A program made the translations under genes and the position numbers. The notes beneath the pieces are model-generated. The model ran no database searches and had not been told where the DNA came from. It saw only the letters and a program-made list of their open reading frames with translations. From Solirubrobacterales bacterium (GTDB taxonomy: Bacteria; Actinomycetota; Thermoleophilia; Solirubrobacterales; Solirubrobacteraceae), in contig JAPLCJ010000049.1 of assembly GCA_026392255.1 (NCBI GenBank), positions 70,921-134,920 on the forward strand: a stretch of DNA of 64,000 nt, written 5' to 3'. Positions 60,289-64,000 of this stretch are shown here, one piece after another (positions within the stretch are counted from its first letter, which is position 1; each line of letters begins with the position of its first letter).

Positions 60289-62442
60289 ATGGCATCCCGT
60301 AACCGTGAGCAGAACGTCGTCGCCGCCCGATGGACAGCCGATGGCACCGAACTTGGTCGCACCGACCTGACTGCCCCTGGAGCCGACATCTTCGGCGAGA
60401 ACGTCTTCTCCCCAGTTGTCCTCAAACAGCGTCTTCCCAAAACCATCCACCGCAAGCTTCTGCGCACCCTTGAAAACGGCGAAGCCCTCGACCCAACCCT
60501 CGCTGACGCAGTAGCCACGGCAATGAAGGACTGGGCCATGGAGCACGGCGCCACCCATTACACGCACTGGTTCCAGCCTCTTACCGGTTCAACCGCTGAG
60601 AAGCATGACTCCTTCTACGGCCCGGTCGGCGATGGCACAGCCCTCGCTGAGTTCTCCGGCAAGGAACTGATCCAGGGTGAGCCCGACGCATCCTCATTCC
60701 CAACCGGCGGTATTCGCGCAACCTTTGAGGCCCGCGGCTACACGGCCTGGGACCCAACCAGCCCTGCCTTCATCCTTGAGAACCCGAACGGATCGCTGCT
60801 CTGCATTCCGACCGCGTTTGCGTCTTGGACCGGAGAGGCTCTTGACACCAAGATCCCACTCCTGCGTTCAATGGATTCGCTCTCACGGTCAGCACTGAAG
60901 GCACTCAAGCTTCTGGGCGACAGTGAGACCGAGCGCGTCTTCACAACCGTTGGACCAGAGCAGGAGTACTTCCTGATCGACGAGCAGTACTACTTCGAGC
61001 GCCCCGACCTGATCAACACGGGCCGCACTTTGTTTGGTGCCAAGCCACCCAAGGGCCATGAGCTTGACGATCATTACTTCGGTTCCATCCCAGAGCGCGT
61101 TCTTGCCTGCATGATGGACACCGAGCTTGAGCTGGCGCGCCTTGGCGTTCCAATCAAGACCCGTCACAACGAAGTGGCCCCGGCGCAGTACGAAGTCGCG
61201 CCGATCTTTGAGAGCTCCAATGTCGGTGCTGACCACCAGCAGCTGACAATGCAGATCCTCCAGAACGTGGCCCGTCGCTATGGCCTTGTCTGCCTTATTC
61301 ACGAGAAGCCATTCGCTGGCGTCAACGGATCCGGCAAGCACAACAACTGGTCAATGAGCACTGACGGAGGCGAGAACCTGCTTAACCCAGGTGCTACCCC
61401 GCACGAGAACCTCCAGTTCCTGTTCTTCTGCTCGGCAGTAATTCAGGCTGTCAACAAGCATCAGGGTCTGATCCGCGCGACCGTCGCATCCGTTGGTCAG
61501 GATCACCGTCTTGGCGCCAATGAGGCACCGCCGGCAATCATGTCCGTGTTCCTTGGCGGAGAGCTTGACCGTGTCTTTGACGCGATCGAAAAGGGCAAGA
61601 CGACCCGCAGCAAGCCAGGATCATTCCTTGGCCTTGGCTCCGATGTCTTGCCACCGCTCGCCCTTGATGGTGGCGACCGAAACCGAACCAGCCCATTTGC
61701 ATTCACGGGCAATAAGTTCGAGTTCCGCGCACCAGGCTCAAGCCAGTCGATCAGCTTTGTCAACACGGTGCTCAACACTGTTGTGGCCGAGGCAATCGAT
61801 GACCTTTCAGCCAAGCTGAGCAAGGCACTCAAGACCCGCAAGTCGATTGAAGCGGCACTGATGCCAGTCCTGAAGGCAAACCTGAAGGAGAACAAGCGCG
61901 TTCTCTTCAGTGGGGACGGCTACAGCGAGGAGTGGCACGCCGAGGCTGCAAAGCGCGGGCTTAAGAACCTCCGCACAACCCCGGATGCTCTTCCTGAGAT
62001 GGTCGCACCAGCGACGATCAAGGCCTTCACCAAGTACAAGGTCCTCAACAAGCGTGAGCTTGAAGCTCGCTACGAGGTAGCTGTCGAGCAGTACGTAACC
62101 GGCCTCAATATTGAGGGCGAGACCGCGGCATCAATGGCACGCACGATGATCCTCCCAGCAGCAACTCGCCATCTGGCAGAGCTGCGCGCAGCCGAGGTCC
62201 CAGCCCTGGTGGACGAGACAGCAGCCCTTGTGGACGAACTGTTCGCAGCCATTGGCACCCTTGAGAAGGCCAACGCCGGCGAGCCAAGCCGTGGCGGAGT
62301 CCTCAACCATGCCAAGTACATGCGCGACCAGGTCATTCCAGCAATGGAAGCGACCCGTGAGGTTGCCGACAGGCTCGAAGGCATCGTTGCCGACGACCTC
62401 TGGCCACTCCCCAAGTACCAGGAAATGCTGTTCATCAAATAG
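60289..62442 (+). CDS. glnN: Glutamine synthetase type III
   Basis: Makes glutamine from glutamate and ammonia with ATP. 717 residues, twice the size of GSI (about 450), with GSIII motifs: [71 protein letters not shown] and [18 protein letters not shown]. Metal-binding glutamates are in EQEY and NEVAP. Replaces or adds to the actinobacterial GSI, and is divergent from the ammonium transporter. A strong AGGAGG site ten bases before the ATG fixes the start. Confidence 0.95.
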   Translation: MASRNREQNVVAARWTADGTELGRTDLTAPGADIFGENVFSPVVLKQRLPKTIHRKLLRTLENGEALDPTLADAVATAMKDWAMEHGATHYTHWFQPLTGSTAEKHDSFYGPVGDGTALAEFSGKELIQGEPDASSFPTGGIRATFEARGYTAWDPTSPAFILENPNGSLLCIPTAFASWTGEALDTKIPLLRSMDSLSRSALKALKLLGDSETERVFTTVGPEQEYFLIDEQYYFERPDLINTGRTLFGAKPPKGHELDDHYFGSIPERVLACMMDTELELARLGVPIKTRHNEVAPAQYEVAPIFESSNVGADHQQLTMQILQNVARRYGLVCLIHEKPFAGVNGSGKHNNWSMSTDGGENLLNPGATPHENLQFLFFCSAVIQAVNKHQGLIRATVASVGQDHRLGANEAPPAIMSVFLGGELDRVFDAIEKGKTTRSKPGSFLGLGSDVLPPLALDGGDRNRTSPFAFTGNKFEFRAPGSSQSISFVNTVLNTVVAEAIDDLSAKLSKALKTRKSIEAALMPVLKANLKENKRVLFSGDGYSEEWHAEAAKRGLKNLRTTPDALPEMVAPATIKAFTKYKVLNKRELEARYEVAVEQYVTGLNIEGETAASMARTMILPAATRHLAELRAAEVPALVDETAALVDELFAAIGTLEKANAGEPSRGGVLNHAKYMRDQVIPAMEATREVADRLEGIVADDLWPLPKYQEMLFIK

Positions 62443-62470
62443 CGGTCGGTTTCAAGACCAATGCAGTACT

Positions 62471-62496
62471 AAGGGCGGTCCGAAAGGGCCGCCCTT
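62471..62496 (+). terminator. Terminator-like stem-loop after glutamine synthetase
   Basis: AAGGGCGG at 62471-62478 pairs with CCGCCCTT at 62489-62496, with the loop extendable by C-G and T-G pairs to a CGAAAG hexaloop. TGTCTTTG follows, a weak T-rich tract. It lies 29 bases after the stop and 74 bases before metH. Confidence 0.7.
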
Positions 62497-62569
62497 GTCT
62501 TTGCGCCCTTGCGCCATAAAACCCGCAATCCGCGTCAGGCTTTGCCGCCATTGGTAATGTCAGGAATCG

Positions 62570-64000
62570 ATGCGCGACTTCCTTAAGACAGTCAATGAGC
62601 AGATCGTCGTCTTTGACGGCGGAATGGGCGCAACCTTGGAAGAGGTTGACCTCACTCAAGCCGACTACGGCGGACTGGCCGGCAAGTGCCACGAGGCCCT
62701 TGTCCTCAACCGTCCGGATGTCATTGAAGGCGTCCACAGGTCGATGGTCGAGGCCGGCGCGATCGTCGTCGAGACAGACACTTTCCAAGCCTCCCGGATC
62801 AAGCTTGACGAGTGGGGACTTGCCGAGCACACGCTTGAGATCAACATCAAGGCAGCAGAGATCGCACGCAAGGCAGTAGGTGAAGACCTCTTCGTTGCCG
62901 GCTCAATCGGCCCAACAGGCTTCCTTCCAGCATCCGACGACCCAACACTCGGTGGGATCTCATTCCGCGAACTTCAGGTCGTATTTGAGGAGCAGGCCAG
63001 GGGACTCGTGCAGGGCGGTGTTGACCTGATCATCATCGAGACCGCGCAAGACATTCTCGAAGTCAAGGCCGCGATCTTCGGCGCTCGTCAAGCCTTCGAG
63101 GCAACTGGCAAGAAGCTGCCCCTGATGGTGTCCGTCTCGCTCCTGCCAAACGGCGGCAAGATGCTCCTTGGTACTGACATCTCCTCAGTCCTTACAACTC
63201 TCTCTGCGCTTGAAGTTGATGTGATCGGCCTCAACTGCTCAACCGGCCCAGAGGACATGCGCGACGCCGTCCGCTTCCTAGGCGAGTTCGCTCCAATGCC
63301 AGTTCACTGCATCCCTAACGCTGGCCTGCCACTCCAAGGCCCCGAAGGCGAGACGATCTTCCCTGACGAGCCTGAACCGCTCGCCGCTGCGCTTGCCGAG
63401 TTCGTGGACCGTTACGGCGTCAGCATTGTTGGCGGCTGCTGCGGAACTACGCCTGAGCACATTGCTGCCATCGCAAAGGCCGTTGAGGGTAAGAAGCCAG
63501 TGCCACGGCCCGCGGCTCGTCCAGCTTTTGTGTCCTCGATGATCACCGCCTCGGCGCTGGTCCAAGACCCCCGCCCCACCCTCGTTGGTGAGCGTGTCAA
63601 CTCGCAGGGCTCCCGTAAGGCCAAGGAAATGCTGCTGGCCGACGACTACGACGGCCTTGTGCGTATTGCCGAAGATCAGGTCGAAGGCGGCGCTCACGTT
63701 CTCGACGTCTGCGTGGCCCTGACCGAGCGACAGGACGAGGACGAGCAGATGCGGGAAATCGTCAAGCGGATCTCGCTGACCCAGACCTCCCCAATCCAGA
63801 TTGACTCGACTGAGCCAGAGGTGATCGAAGCCGCCCTTGAGCAGATCCCAGGCCGGGCAATTGTCAACTCGGTCAACCTTGAAGCTGGCCGCGACAAGAT
63901 GGACCTGATCGTGCCAATGGCCCGCCAGCACGGCGCTGCGGTCATCGCCCTCACCATTGACGAGGTCGGCATGGCCAAGACCGGCGAGCGCAAGCTTGAG
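62570..64000 (+). CDS. metH: Cobalamin-dependent methionine synthase, N-terminal part (runs off the right edge)
   Basis: Transfers the methyl group of methyltetrahydrofolate to homocysteine. 477 codons visible. Homocysteine domain: FDGGMGATLEE at the start, zinc ligands Cys223 (GLNCSTGPE) and Cys290-Cys291 (GGCCGTTPEH). The pterin-binding domain starts at about residue 325 (PTLVGERVNSQGSRKAKEML) and contains IQIDSTEPEVIEAALEQIPG and NSVNLEAGR. The cobalamin and activation domains lie beyond the window. Start ATG at 62570 with a weak AGGA site. Confidence 0.94.
   Translation, partial: MRDFLKTVNEQIVVFDGGMGATLEEVDLTQADYGGLAGKCHEALVLNRPDVIEGVHRSMVEAGAIVVETDTFQASRIKLDEWGLAEHTLEINIKAAEIARKAVGEDLFVAGSIGPTGFLPASDDPTLGGISFRELQVVFEEQARGLVQGGVDLIIIETAQDILEVKAAIFGARQAFEATGKKLPLMVSVSLLPNGGKMLLGTDISSVLTTLSALEVDVIGLNCSTGPEDMRDAVRFLGEFAPMPVHCIPNAGLPLQGPEGETIFPDEPEPLAAALAEFVDRYGVSIVGGCCGTTPEHIAAIAKAVEGKKPVPRPAARPAFVSSMITASALVQDPRPTLVGERVNSQGSRKAKEMLLADDYDGLVRIAEDQVEGGAHVLDVCVALTERQDEDEQMREIVKRISLTQTSPIQIDSTEPEVIEAALEQIPGRAIVNSVNLEAGRDKMDLIVPMARQHGAAVIALTIDEVGMAKTGERKLE

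Noticed and set aside
1-64000. Search for mobile elements, CRISPR arrays, rRNA and tRNA
   Set aside because: No transposase, integrase, repeat-spacer pattern, or tRNA-like cloverleaf was recognised by eye on either strand.

Overview
The window (64 kb, GC-rich, dense, no mobile elements, no rRNA or tRNA seen) looks like chromosomal core sequence of an actinobacterium. Reasons: a six-gene MCE operon with two YrbE permeases, CarD, an actinobacterial-type IHF, DisA/RadA, ClpC, a GT-C mannosyltransferase of the MptB type, and many GTG/TTG starts with 1-4 base gene overlaps. The MCE operon carrying its own ATPase, a three-domain SLT/M23-like/M15-like wall enzyme and a type III glutamine synthetase lead me to favour a deep lineage such as Thermoleophilia (Solirubrobacterales-like). 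That placement is inference.

Region 1 (1-13.9 kb), almost all on the minus strand, is housekeeping. It runs coaX-dusB-greA-lysS, then clpC-CDGSH-radA-disA-carD-ispD-ispF-mptB. The 5' end of cysS lies at the left edge and gluQ is the only plus-strand gene. CarD has no ATG/GTG/TTG start that preserves its RNA-polymerase-binding domain; a perfectly placed Shine-Dalgarno points to an ATT start. Region 2 (13.9-20.8 kb) has the tilS-hpt-ftsH block followed by arfB and folP-folB-folK, led by a phasin-like coiled-coil gene.

Region 3 (20.8-43 kb) is mixed: a nucleoside-phosphorylase-like protein, a second phasin-like protein, the large wall hydrolase, Sir2/PadR, an acyl-CoA dehydrogenase behind a palindromic operator-like site, a Ca2+/H+ antiporter, a secreted C5-epimerase-like protein, an EVE protein, a MoxR/CoxE-type pair, an ABC importer with an unusually short binding protein, and a divergent pair made of a GNAT-fold acyltransferase and an alpha-oxoamine synthase that could make a sphingoid/ceramide-like lipid. 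An IHF-like gene follows, preceded by a possible 31-codon leader ORF.

Region 4 (42-57.2 kb) is one long minus-strand lipid-transport operon: two MlaE/YrbE permeases, an MlaF-type ATPase, six MCE proteins, an MMPL/RND exporter, a thioredoxin-fold protein and a B3/B4-domain protein, nearly all overlapping or abutting. Region 5 (57.4-64 kb) holds a lipoprotein, the ammonium module (amt-glnB overlapping, divergent from a type III glutamine synthetase with a perfect palindrome in front) and the 5' part of metH at the right edge.
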